Below the pieces are notes generated by a model. It saw nothing but the letters and a program-made list of their open reading frames with translations, was not told the DNA's origin and made no database searches. Positions 1-6,353 of a stretch of DNA of 6,830 bases are shown in pieces. Numbering within the stretch: position 1 is the stretch's first letter; each line of letters begins with the position of its first letter. Origin of the DNA: Spirochaetota bacterium (GTDB lineage Bacteria; Spirochaetota; B62-G9); NCBI GenBank assembly GCA_026990615.1, contig JALXDB010000170.1, positions 1 to 6,830 on the forward strand, written 5' to 3'. The position numbers were made by a program, and so were the translations under genes.

Positions 1-201
1 ATTAAGAGCTATCAGGATATAGTGATTTATTAACCACGTTATAGCGGCTGAAAGTGTCAGGACAAAGGTGACCGCAAAACCCATACTTATGGCTGATTCT
101 ATTTTGCTGGAAACTCCTATAAAAGGGCATATTCCCAAAAAATATGAAAGAACAAAATTATTTACTAAAACCGCGGAAATAAAAATTAGGATTACATCCA
201 C
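1..201 (-). CDS. rnfA: RnfA, electron transport complex subunit A (N-terminal part, cut by window edge)
   Basis: Integral membrane subunit of the Rnf complex; with RnfE it forms the inverted-pair core that holds a membrane-embedded 2Fe-2S cluster and takes part in Na+ or H+ translocation. The 67 visible residues match the family start: a hydrophobic helix containing [20 protein letters not shown] (residues 8-27), with Cys25 at the position of the conserved cluster ligand, then [18 protein letters not shown] and the start of a further helix. The start is GTG at 199-201, not ATG: GGAGG (complement of 209-213) lies 7 nt upstream, and the family N-terminus begins exactly there. It is the fifth rnf gene in the run and follows rnfE after an unusually long 109-nt spacer. 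The remaining two thirds of the protein, and probably rnfB, lie beyond the left edge. Identification is secure from sequence and context. Confidence 0.95.
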   Translation of the reverse strand, partial: MDVILIFISAVLVNNFVLSYFLGICPFIGVSSKIESAISMGFAVTFVLTLSAAITWLINHYILIALN

Positions 202-258
202 CTTGTGGCCTCCCCGTTTATAGTATCTTCATCTAACAATATTTTCTTATTCTCCCTG

Positions 259-302
259 CCGGTTCACAGAATACCAGCACAGGAGCGCTTCAGGTACACC
301 GG
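259..302 (-). promoter_or_regulatory. Possible RNA hairpin in the rnfE-rnfA spacer
   Basis: Read on the minus strand, the spacer contains nested complementary arms: CCGGT (298-302) with ACCGG (259-263), then TACC with GGTA, then AGCGC with GTGCT (one G-U pair) around a TCCT loop. The arms are separated by unpaired bases (1 and 8 nt, then a 3-nt bulge). No T run follows on the minus strand, so it is not an intrinsic terminator. It sits inside the transcript between two genes needed in equal amounts, so an mRNA-processing or stability element is one reading. The pairing is seen by eye only; no folding energy was calculated. Confidence 0.3.
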
Positions 303-310
303 TAAATATT

Positions 311-946
311 TTAATGACCTACCTTCCCTCCTCTTTTCTCTTTAAGTTTTCTATCTATTAGATTTTTTGCCCCGAGCATAAATCCGAGTGTCAGAAATGC
401 CCCCGGTGGTAACAGCATAATTATCATGGGTTCAAATCCTTTACCCAGAACCTTCATCCCAAAAAAGGTTCTCATACCCAGAATTTCACGAACACCACCC
501 AAAAAGATCAGAGTAACTGTAAAGCCAAGGCTTACACCCAGAGCATCAAGAAAAGAAAGCCAAACATTGTTTTTAGAAGCAAAAGCCTCTGCCCTTCCAA
601 GAATTATACAGTTAACAACTATCAGAGGAATAAAAGGCCCGAGAGCTTTGCTTAAATCCAGGAAGAATGCCTTTAAAAACAGATCCACCATTGTTACAAA
701 CGTGGCAATTATAACTATGAATGTGGGTATTCTAACCTCTTTTGGAATGATATTTCTCACCAGGGATATAATCACGCTCGATGCAGTTAGAACAAATACA
801 ACTGCGAGCCCCATTGTCAGGCCGTTAATTGCTGACGTTGTTACTGCAAGCGTTGGGCACATTCCGAGTACCATCACCAGTATGGGGTTTTCTGTCCAGA
901 AACCCTTAAGCAGCTCATAAGCTGATCTTCTTCTGTCATCTGCCAT
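311..946 (-). CDS. rnfE: RnfE, electron transport complex subunit E
   Basis: Integral membrane subunit of Rnf (RnfE/NqrD family), partner of RnfA. At 211 residues it has the usual family length, with about six hydrophobic segments (roughly 22-40, 43-63, 73-95, 103-118, 129-150, 171-193). Landmarks are ENPILVMVLGMCPTLAV near residues 19-35 and NCIILGRAEAFASKN at 112-126. Cys30 and Cys113 match the two conserved cysteines that, with the RnfA pair, bind the intramembrane 2Fe-2S cluster. The C-terminus is short and basic (KLKEKRGGK). ATG at 944-946 is preceded by GAGGG (complement of 954-958) with 7-nt spacing. It starts 32 nt after the rnfG stop, so it is co-transcribed. NqrD is the homologous subunit of Na+-NQR, but the neighbouring RnfC with ferredoxin-type clusters makes this Rnf. 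Confidence 0.97.
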   Translation of the reverse strand: MADDRRRSAYELLKGFWTENPILVMVLGMCPTLAVTTSAINGLTMGLAVVFVLTASSVIISLVRNIIPKEVRIPTFIVIIATFVTMVDLFLKAFFLDLSKALGPFIPLIVVNCIILGRAEAFASKNNVWLSFLDALGVSLGFTVTLIFLGGVREILGMRTFFGMKVLGKGFEPMIIMLLPPGAFLTLGFMLGAKNLIDRKLKEKRGGKVGH

Positions 947-978
947 TTTAATACCCTCAAATCTTGATTGATATGGAT

Positions 979-1524
979 TTATTCTCCTTTAAACTGCTTT
1001 ATAAACTTGTTTATTATAGCAACCACAGATCTCGACGATATTGTAGCCCCGGTGATTGCCTTTATCTGGTTTGGTTTTTCTGGTTTCTTATTCTTTACAT
1101 ACTCTACCTGCGGCTCATCCTTTATACCCTTAAACTGGTTTAAAAAACTTTCTTCGGATATTCTGCCGCCAAGACCGGGTGTTTCAACCTGCTCCAGGAC
1201 TTCAAGGCCCGTTATGGTTTTTAAATCGGGAGACAGCCCTATCATCAGTTTTATCTCCCCCTGATAACCATTTCCCTTGGCCGGAAGCGCATACCCCACC
1301 ACATTACCGGAAGAATCCTTGCATTCAAAATATTTAAGACCATTCTTTTCTTTTTCCTCGTAGCTATTTGCATTAGGTACAACGGCAAATATCGCCTTTT
1401 TTTGTTCTGCAAGCATATTCTTCTGGATAAATGGATTGCTGAACAGATACACAACCGACAACACCAAACCCGATACAAGGGCAAAAAGTGTTAGTATTAT
1501 TATCATCTTAGCTCTATTTTGCAT
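979..1524 (-). CDS. rnfG: RnfG, FMN-binding electron transport subunit G
   Basis: Membrane-anchored Rnf subunit that carries a covalently bound FMN on the outer face and passes electrons between the membrane core and RnfD. The 181-residue protein has one N-terminal membrane helix (about residues 6-29), then a soluble FMN-binding domain. It contains ETPGLGGR at 114-121 and the flavinylation motif TGATISS at 158-164; the final Thr of TGAT, Thr161, is the expected phosphoester attachment residue. The start is the ATG at 1522-1524, because GGAGG (complement of 1531-1535) lies 6 nt upstream; a longer reading with six extra residues from 1542 would put that ribosome site inside the gene. This gives an 11-nt overlap with the end of rnfD, consistent with translational coupling. 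Flavinylation normally needs an ApbE flavin transferase, which is not in this window. Confidence 0.96.
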   Translation of the reverse strand: MQNRAKMIIILTLFALVSGLVLSVVYLFSNPFIQKNMLAEQKKAIFAVVPNANSYEEKEKNGLKYFECKDSSGNVVGYALPAKGNGYQGEIKLMIGLSPDLKTITGLEVLEQVETPGLGGRISEESFLNQFKGIKDEPQVEYVKNKKPEKPNQIKAITGATISSRSVVAIINKFIKQFKGE

Positions 1525-2476
1525 GGGCAGCCTCCGTACCAAAAATCCTGGGCCTGGTTACCCTGTTTATCAAAGGGACAAAAGCATTCATAAAAAGAAT
1601 TGAATACATCACTCCCTCGGGTAGTCCTCCAAACAGCCTTATTATAACAACCAGAAATCCTATACCCGCTCCAAAGATAACACAACCTTTACCAGTAAGA
1701 GGACTTGTAACCATATCAGTTGCCATATACAGAGCACCAATCATAAGCCCGCCGCTTAAAAGGTGAAAAATGGGTCCTGGATACTTTACAGGGTTAATCA
1801 AATGAAATATTTCTCCAAGAACAAAAACCGTAACAAATATAGAAACCGGTATCTGCCATTTAATATACCTCTTGATAAAGAGATATATAGACCCAATTAA
1901 AAGAAGCAATGCACTTGTTTCACCGACAGACCCTCCTACAGTACCCAGGAACAGGGCCTTTAGAGAAGTTTCTACACCGCTGAATTTCATCGCCGCCAGT
2001 GGAGTAGCACCGGTCACTGCACTTATACTGCCTATTCTCGGTGCGATCCATGATGTTATATGAACAGGATAAGCAGCTGCCAGAAAGGCCCTTCCAATAA
2101 GAGCAGGATTAAAGATATTGTACCCTATACCGCCGAAAATCTGCTTGCCAACCACTATAGCAATAAAGGCCCCAATTACAACTCCGTACATGGGGAACTT
2201 TGGCGGCAGTACCATAACAAGGAGTATTCCTGTAACGACCGCACTGAAATCATTTAAGGTAAAGGGTCTTTTCCTCAGTTTAACCACTATATACTCCGAC
2301 ACCAGGCACGTGGCTATAGAAACAAGATACATGAACAGTACATAGATACCAAACAGGTAAACACTGAAAGCCACAGCGGGCAGGAGTGTGATAATAACAC
2401 TCAACATTATCCTGGGAACCGTTTCCCTGCTCTTAATATGTGGTGAAGTCGATACAATAATTTCTGCCTTTTCCAT
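1514..2476 (-). CDS. rnfD: RnfD, FMN-binding membrane subunit D
   Basis: Polytopic membrane subunit of Rnf (RnfD/NqrB family) with covalent FMN, thought to be part of the ion-translocation path. At 320 residues it is near the usual length, with about ten hydrophobic segments. Family landmarks are visible: STSPHIKS at 9-16, GGIGYNIFNPALIGRAF at 115-131, the flavinylation motif TGATPL at 155-160 (Thr158 is the expected FMN site), ATDMVTSPLTGKG at 252-264, and YSILFMNAFVPLINR at 291-305. The ATG at 2474-2476 directly follows the rnfC stop codon with no gap; GGAG (complement of 2486-2489) inside the rnfC end, 9 nt away, is its ribosome site. It overlaps rnfG by 11 nt. No missing motif or frameshift was seen. 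Confidence 0.98.
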   Translation of the reverse strand: MEKAEIIVSTSPHIKSRETVPRIMLSVIITLLPAVAFSVYLFGIYVLFMYLVSIATCLVSEYIVVKLRKRPFTLNDFSAVVTGILLVMVLPPKFPMYGVVIGAFIAIVVGKQIFGGIGYNIFNPALIGRAFLAAAYPVHITSWIAPRIGSISAVTGATPLAAMKFSGVETSLKALFLGTVGGSVGETSALLLLIGSIYLFIKRYIKWQIPVSIFVTVFVLGEIFHLINPVKYPGPIFHLLSGGLMIGALYMATDMVTSPLTGKGCVIFGAGIGFLVVIIRLFGGLPEGVMYSILFMNAFVPLINRVTRPRIFGTEAAHAK

Positions 2477-3802
2477 TTATTTTTTCTCCATTGCCTTAAT
2501 CTCTCTTAACTTTGCTTTTGTAGTTTTAATAAGCTGAACAATCGGCCTTTTTGAAGGACAAACATAGGCACAGCTTCCACATTCAATACAATCATTTACA
2601 CCGTATTTCTCAGCTAACTCCCATTTCTGTGCTTCACCGATTATTGACAATGTTGATGGAAGCAGATGAACAGGGCAGACTCTAACACAGAACGAACATT
2701 TTATACAAGCCCTGTAATCCACCTTCATGTAGTTTTCCATCTGAAGAAGGAGAATTCCAGAGGTTCCTTTGATAACAGGAACATCAAGAGATGGCTGGGC
2801 AAGCCCCATCATCGGCCCTCCCATAATTATCTTTCCCAATTTACCTGTTGTCCCGCCTGCCTGCTCAACCAGATGCGCCATAGGAGTACCGATTCTGGCC
2901 AGGAAGTTCGACGGCTCTTTTACCCCATTTCCTGTAACAGTTACAACCCTCTCTATAAGGGGTTTTCCATCCCTTACCGCCTCACATACAGCCACAGCGG
3001 TGCCCACATTGGAAACCACAGTACCAACATCCATCGGGAGCCCTCCGCTCGGAACTTCCCTGTCGATAACTGCTTTAATAAGCATCTTCTCTGCACCCTG
3101 CGGATACTTGGTATGGGTAACCGCAACCTCTATACCGTATTTTGATGCTTCACCCCTGACCTTTTCAATTGCATCCGGTTTATTGTCTTCAATGGCTATA
3201 ATAATCCTGTCAACATTCAGAATCCTGGCTATCATCCTGGCCCCGAGTATAATATCAGTCGTTCTCTCAAGCATTAAACGGTGGTCTGCGGTCAAATAGG
3301 GCTCACATTCACAGCCATTTAATATCAGAGTATCTATTTTCTTATCCTTGGGGGGTGAAAATTTCACATGGGTGGGGAATGTTGCACCACCGAGCCCCAC
3401 TATTCCAGCATCTCTGACCCTTTCTAAAATCGCTTTGCCATCAAGCTTTTCAGGATCATCTCCGAGAGGTTCAAGATACGCTTTTTCCTCATCTTCCTGG
3501 GCATCAATTATTACGGACATTACCTTTTTTCCGAGGGGATGCAGAACTGGTTCAATCTTCTTAATTTTTCCTGAAACCGGAGAATGAATCGGAGCAGAAA
3601 CAAACGCATCAGATTTGCCAATTACCTGACCTTCTTTGACTGTTTCTCCAACCGATACTGTAGGATTACAAGGTGCTCCAATATGCTGGGATAGTGGCAC
3701 TATTAACTGCTTCGGCAACGGTGCGGTCTTTATAGCACGGCCACTCGACAATTCTTTCTGGTAGGGCGGGTGAACACCTCCCTTAAAGGTAAAAAGTCCC
3801 AT
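2477..3802 (-). CDS. rnfC: RnfC, NADH/FMN/4Fe-4S electron transport subunit C
   Basis: Peripheral cytoplasmic subunit that exchanges electrons with NAD(H) and passes them to or from ferredoxin via RnfB. Domains in the 441 residues: RnfC N-terminal barrel-sandwich region (about 5-100, starting TFKGGVHPP), a complex-I-51-kDa-like FMN/NAD domain with GLGGATFPTHVK at 136-147 and NGCECEPYLTADHRLM at 162-177, an SLBB-like region (about 285-340), and a double 4Fe-4S domain. The cluster ligands are Cys366, 369, 372 with Cys376, and Cys405, 408, 411 with Cys415, two complete CxxCxxCxxxC sets. It is the short form without the long alanine-rich C-terminal tail seen in many gammaproteobacterial RnfC proteins, which fits Clostridia/Thermotogae-type complexes. 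ATG at 3800-3802 has AAGGAG (complement of 3810-3815) 7 nt upstream. It is first in the operon. Confidence 0.98.
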   Translation of the reverse strand: MGLFTFKGGVHPPYQKELSSGRAIKTAPLPKQLIVPLSQHIGAPCNPTVSVGETVKEGQVIGKSDAFVSAPIHSPVSGKIKKIEPVLHPLGKKVMSVIIDAQEDEEKAYLEPLGDDPEKLDGKAILERVRDAGIVGLGGATFPTHVKFSPPKDKKIDTLILNGCECEPYLTADHRLMLERTTDIILGARMIARILNVDRIIIAIEDNKPDAIEKVRGEASKYGIEVAVTHTKYPQGAEKMLIKAVIDREVPSGGLPMDVGTVVSNVGTAVAVCEAVRDGKPLIERVVTVTGNGVKEPSNFLARIGTPMAHLVEQAGGTTGKLGKIIMGGPMMGLAQPSLDVPVIKGTSGILLLQMENYMKVDYRACIKCSFCVRVCPVHLLPSTLSIIGEAQKWELAEKYGVNDCIECGSCAYVCPSKRPIVQLIKTTKAKLREIKAMEKK

Positions 3803-3842
3803 TTACCGGCTCCTTAATCTAAATTGTAGCAAATTCCAAACT

Positions 3843-3872
3843 ATATAAAGAACTAACACAAATAGCTGTTAA
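3843..3872 (-). promoter_or_regulatory. Candidate promoter of the rnf operon
   Basis: On the minus strand a TTAACA box (complement of 3867-3872) is followed after 18 nt by TTATAT (complement of 3843-3848), resembling sigma-70 -35 and -10 boxes. Transcription would start about 30-35 nt before the rnfC ATG, leaving room for the AAGGAG ribosome site. A second possible -10, TACAAT, lies closer to the gene but has no good -35. The surroundings are very AT-rich, so chance matches are easy. Confidence 0.35.
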
Positions 3873-4020
3873 AGAACTGATATCTCAAATAAATTTATGA
3901 GTTTCTTCTTTACCCAAATGTGCTTATAGTCTGGTTTTATAGGGCTTATTCTTATTTAATAAAAACTTGAATCATACGAATCTGTTATAAGTAAATACAT
4001 TATTTTTATTAGGACAAATG

Positions 4021-4149
4021 TCGAGTTTTCAATTTCAACTTGAAAAATACATAATTTTATATCTTTAATACTATAAAAATTAGCATGTAATTTGTTATAC
4101 ATTACATATTTAAAAACTCGAATTTCACCCTATTACATATTTTAAAAAC
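4021..4149. repeat. Cluster of short direct and inverted repeats upstream of rnfC
   Basis: Four relationships can be read directly: TCGAGTTTT (4021-4029) is the inverse complement of AAAACTCGA (4113-4121); TTTTCAA (4026-4032) pairs with TTGAAAA (4040-4046) around 7 nt; ATGTAAT (4085-4091) pairs with ATTACAT (4101-4107) around 9 nt; and ATTACATATTTAAAAAC (4101-4117) recurs with one extra T at 4132-4149, a period of 31 nt. Only two copies of the direct repeat exist, so this is not a CRISPR array. The region is very AT-rich, so some matches may be chance. Confidence 0.4.
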
Positions 4150-4158
4150 AAATCTAAT

Positions 4159-4193
4159 CTGACTGTTTCTGCTGGTTCCATAGTCAGCAACAG
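4159..4193. repeat. Inverted repeat able to form two competing hairpins
   Basis: CTGACT (4159-4164) pairs with AGTCAG (4182-4187), a 6-bp stem with a 17-nt loop. Alternatively CTGTT (4163-4167) plus GCTG (4171-4174) pairs with CAGC (4185-4188) plus AACAG (4189-4193), with a 3-nt bulge and a 10-nt loop. The two share bases and exclude each other. Neither is followed by a T run, so I do not call a terminator. It could be an operator, part of a dispersed repeat, or chance. Confidence 0.35.
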
Positions 4194-4329
4194 AATCTTT
4201 CCCCTCTCGCCATTATAAATACAGCACATACGAAAGAGTACAACCGGGAATCAATCTTAAAACACACAGAAAATGATATCTAATATTAAGAAAATTTTCA
4301 AATTTTATCAAGATTTCTAAACATAAAAA

Positions 4330-4554
4330 CTACTTTTCATCGTACTTTTCAACGAATTCTTTAATTTTGTCTATCGATTTTAATATGATACGGCATTTGG
4401 TTAAACCGAGGGTAAAGGGTTTAAAAGCACCGCTAAACCTCAGTACAGGCCTCCCCATATACTCATCCTCCGTTACAACAATCTGCCCTTTAAGTCTTGC
4501 GAGCTCCTCCTCAAGCTCCCTTATCCGTCTATCTTTATCATCAATGTCACCCAT
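4330..4554 (-). CDS. Small protein of unknown function (74 residues)
   Basis: I do not recognise the family. The 74-residue product is highly charged and has no signal peptide or membrane helix, so it should be cytosolic. Residues 5-23 (DDKDRRIRELEEELARLKG) are acidic/basic with heptad-like leucines and probably form a short helix or coiled coil. Then comes a probable beta segment (residues 36-40, PVLRF), a GAFKPFTLGLTKCR loop at 43-56, and an amphipathic C-terminal helix ending KIKEFVEKY. The start is ATG at 4552-4554 because GGAGG (complement of 4561-4565) lies 6 nt upstream; a longer TTG-initiated reading from 4620 would place that site and a good -10 box inside the gene. It lies 89 nt downstream of the permease on the same strand, with its own candidate promoter between. 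It could be an accessory or regulatory partner of the permease, but only proximity supports that. Confidence 0.75.
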   Translation of the reverse strand: MGDIDDKDRRIRELEEELARLKGQIVVTEDEYMGRPVLRFSGAFKPFTLGLTKCRIILKSIDKIKEFVEKYDEK

Positions 4555-4590
4555 AACTTTCCTCCAAAAATTATTAATCCAACAACATGA

Positions 4591-4620
4591 ATTATAATAA
4601 AAAAACGGTGGCAGAGACAA
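4591..4620 (-). promoter_or_regulatory. Candidate promoter of the 74-residue gene
   Basis: On the minus strand TTGTCT (complement of 4615-4620) is followed after 18 nt by a perfect TATAAT (complement of 4591-4596). The spacer includes a run of seven T. A start about 7 nt downstream gives a leader of about 30 nt carrying GGAGG before the ATG at 4554. A weak stem just upstream (GGCGG with CTGCC, one G-U pair) ahead of the same T run could also weaken read-through from the permease gene, but I would not call it a terminator. Confidence 0.5.
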
Positions 4621-4643
4621 ATCCGACAGGGATACCCGCCTTT

Positions 4644-5957
4644 TTATCTCCAGACGAACCAGACAAATACATAGGATGTTAGCGTAGCTGCCAGGGTGAA
4701 AGGAAGGCCTATTTTAGAAAACTGTTTTAAACCTACATAGTAGCCTCTCCTTTTAAGTATTGCCACCGATACAACATTGGCTGATGCTCCGACATGGGTT
4801 ATATTTCCACCAAGGCACGACCCAATCAGCAATCCAAAAACAAGAAGATAGGGAGAAATCGAAAGTCTATCCGCAACCAGCACCACAGCCGGAATCATGG
4901 CCGTAATATACGGCACATTGTCCACAAAGGCCGATATCAGCACCGAACCCCATACTGTAACAGTATATATAATAAAGATGTTACTGCCGAGTTTATTCAC
5001 AGTAAATGCTGCTATATCCTCCATTACGCCAGCACTTCTCAAGCCTCCAACGAGTACAAAGATTGATGCAAGAAACAGAAGAGTATCAAAGTCCATTTTT
5101 TTGATTAACTCTGTTTTGTCTATTCCTGCCTTCCTTATAAACCATATCGAAGCGATAATACCCAGAAACATTGAAATAGCGCCGCTTAAATATGAAAAAT
5201 TGGGGTCAATAATGGAGGAAACTGCAAGCAGAAAAATCATCGCCACTATTAAATATGTCGGAAACCAGCTTGTAATCCTATCCCTTTCACTCTCGTATAC
5301 AGGGTTTTTATACCTTCTATAGAAAAGGTAAAGCACAAAAAACGATGCAACGGCACCGATCTGTACGGCAAAAAATATTCCCGGCCTGCCATTTAGTGCA
5401 AAAAACTGATTGAAAGTAATCTTCATATAACCGGCCAGAATCATACTCGGAGGGTCACCTATCAGAGTTGCTGTCCCCTGAAGGTTAGATGAAACGGCTA
5501 TTCCTATGAGAAACGGGACAGGCGAGATCTTCTGCCTGTCAGCTATCTCCAGTGCAATTGGAGCTACAATAAGAACTGTGGCCACGTTTTCAACAAAGGC
5601 CGATATAAAACTTGCCATGATGCATATATATAGAATTGCTACTCCCACATTTTTGGACTTTGAAACAAGAAAGTGAGCTATCAGGGCGGGAACCTTTGAT
5701 TCTATAAAGGCTTCAGCAATTATTAATGTACCCACAAAAATGCCGAGAACATTCCAGTTAATCGATTTTAAAAGGAAGAAGAGGGAGTCAATTCTTTTAC
5801 CACCCGAGGCTAAAGACTCCGGGGCCACAATGGATAAAATTAAAATGCCCAGGGCACCGAGTCCTGCAAAATAGCTTTTTTTACGGGTAAAAATTATAAT
5901 TCCGAGATAACTTACTGCAAAAATAGCTATCACAAATACTTTATAGTCGGAAAGCAT
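4644..5957 (-). CDS. ArsB/NhaD-type (SLC13-like) ion permease
   Basis: Multi-pass inner-membrane transporter of the ion transporter superfamily (ArsB, NhaD, SLC13/DASS relatives); substrate not readable. The 437 residues form about 11-12 hydrophobic segments. Two halves carry matching signatures: SAFVENVATVLIVAPIAL (119-136) with GTATLIGDPPSMILAGY (161-177), and SAFVDNVPYITAMIPAVVL (342-360) with GGNITHVGASANVVSVAI (383-400). This pseudo-twofold repeat, with acidic-Asn pairs at 123-124 and 346-347, is the family's hallmark of the ion/substrate site. The ATG at 5955-5957 is fixed by an in-frame TAG directly before it; the only ribosome site is a modest GGAAG about 10 nt upstream, so translation may be weak. 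No ArsA or ArsR gene is adjacent, so arsenite export is not supported. Na+/H+ antiport or anion/carboxylate transport are the main options. Confidence 0.88.
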   Translation of the reverse strand: MLSDYKVFVIAIFAVSYLGIIIFTRKKSYFAGLGALGILILSIVAPESLASGGKRIDSLFFLLKSINWNVLGIFVGTLIIAEAFIESKVPALIAHFLVSKSKNVGVAILYICIMASFISAFVENVATVLIVAPIALEIADRQKISPVPFLIGIAVSSNLQGTATLIGDPPSMILAGYMKITFNQFFALNGRPGIFFAVQIGAVASFFVLYLFYRRYKNPVYESERDRITSWFPTYLIVAMIFLLAVSSIIDPNFSYLSGAISMFLGIIASIWFIRKAGIDKTELIKKMDFDTLLFLASIFVLVGGLRSAGVMEDIAAFTVNKLGSNIFIIYTVTVWGSVLISAFVDNVPYITAMIPAVVLVADRLSISPYLLVFGLLIGSCLGGNITHVGASANVVSVAILKRRGYYVGLKQFSKIGLPFTLAATLTSYVFVWFVWR

Positions 5958-5992
5958 CTATATCGTACTTCCAATTTTAACTTGTTTTAAAT

Positions 5993-6021
5993 ATATTATT
6001 TTAATAATTACAAAAGTTCAA
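5993..6021 (-). promoter_or_regulatory. Candidate promoter of the permease gene
   Basis: On the minus strand TTGAAC (complement of 6016-6021) is followed after 17 nt by TAATAT (complement of 5993-5998), each matching four of six consensus bases. The predicted leader before the ATG at 5957 is about 30 nt. The 75-nt gap to the divergent prp gene must hold both promoters; on the plus strand only weak boxes are seen (TTGTTT at 5982-5987 with a poor -10 near 6005-6010), so the two promoters would overlap. Confidence 0.4.
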
Positions 6022-6032
6022 GGAAATAGCGT

Positions 6033-6353
6033 TTGATCGAGGTCAAAATTAAAAATTACGGAGAAAAGATAAAGAGTGCAGAGATAAGCGGCCATGCCGG
6101 AGGACTAAAGGGGAAGGATATTCTGTGTGCTGCGGTTTCCGGGATTTCTCAAACCGCCCTCTCGGGTATTTTATTCTACAATAGAGTGGGTATAGAATAT
6201 AAGATAAAAACCGGGTATTTGTATATTGATGTAACCGATTTAAAGGATGAAAGAATCCAAACTATACTAACCACAATGATTATAGGTCTAAAAACCATCG
6301 CAAAAGAATACCCGGATAGAATAAAAATGGTTAATTCCACAGGGCCAGATTGA
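6033..6353 (+). CDS. prp: Prp, ribosomal-processing cysteine protease (YsxB-like)
   Basis: Cysteine protease that in Staphylococcus aureus removes the N-terminal extension of ribosomal protein L27, a step needed for ribosome assembly. The 106-residue product has the family's usual length and signature: GHAG with the catalytic His at residue 21, and KGKDILCAAVSGISQTAL with the catalytic Cys at 32 and the conserved Ser at 36. The rest has the expected alternating beta/alpha pattern with an amphipathic final helix. The start is TTG at 6033-6035: AAGGA (6020-6024) lies 8 nt upstream and the family N-terminus (IEVKIKNYG) begins directly after it. prp normally lies between rplU (L21) and rpmA (L27); here it stands alone, divergent from a permease and followed by 477 nt with no gene. 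Both catalytic residues are intact, so the gene is probably functional. Confidence 0.94.
   Translation: MIEVKIKNYGEKIKSAEISGHAGGLKGKDILCAAVSGISQTALSGILFYNRVGIEYKIKTGYLYIDVTDLKDERIQTILTTMIIGLKTIAKEYPDRIKMVNSTGPD

Larger units (their letters stand above)
3816..4329. other. 514-nt AT-rich intergenic region with short repeats, no supported gene
   Basis: This stretch lies between rnfC and the 74-residue gene; both are on the minus strand, so it holds the 3' end of one transcript and the 5' region of the other. I see no gene with a start, ribosome site and sensible length, and no GC-rich hairpin plus T run that would end the upstream transcript. It does contain a candidate rnfC promoter, several short direct and inverted repeats between 4021 and 4149, and a less AT-rich island around 4155-4250 with competing hairpins and a 34-codon open stretch on the minus strand. 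Stops are dense in all other frames. Confidence 0.6.

Noticed and set aside
979..1542. Longer rnfG starting at 1542
   Set aside because: The GGAGG ribosome site at 1531-1535 lies inside that extension and points to the ATG at 1524.
2666..3299. Long open frames on the plus strand across rnfC
   Set aside because: They are antisense to a full-length, motif-complete rnfC, have no family resemblance, and lack convincing ribosome sites. The same holds for plus-strand frames over rnfE, rnfG, rnfD and the permease.
4101..4149. Possible CRISPR remnant from two copies of a 17/18-nt repeat at 31-nt spacing
   Set aside because: Only two imperfect AT-rich copies are present, the gap between them is about 14 nt (too short for a spacer), and no cas gene is in view.
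4330..4620. Longer form of the small protein starting at TTG (4620)
   Set aside because: The extra 22 residues (rich in Phe, Tyr, Cys, Asn) cover the GGAGG ribosome site and a perfect TATAAT box, and no ribosome site precedes the TTG. The ATG at 4554 is far better.
4600..4643. Intrinsic terminator after the permease
   Set aside because: A T run is present but the upstream stem is short, includes a G-U pair and has a large loop; the T run is better explained as the spacer of the next promoter.
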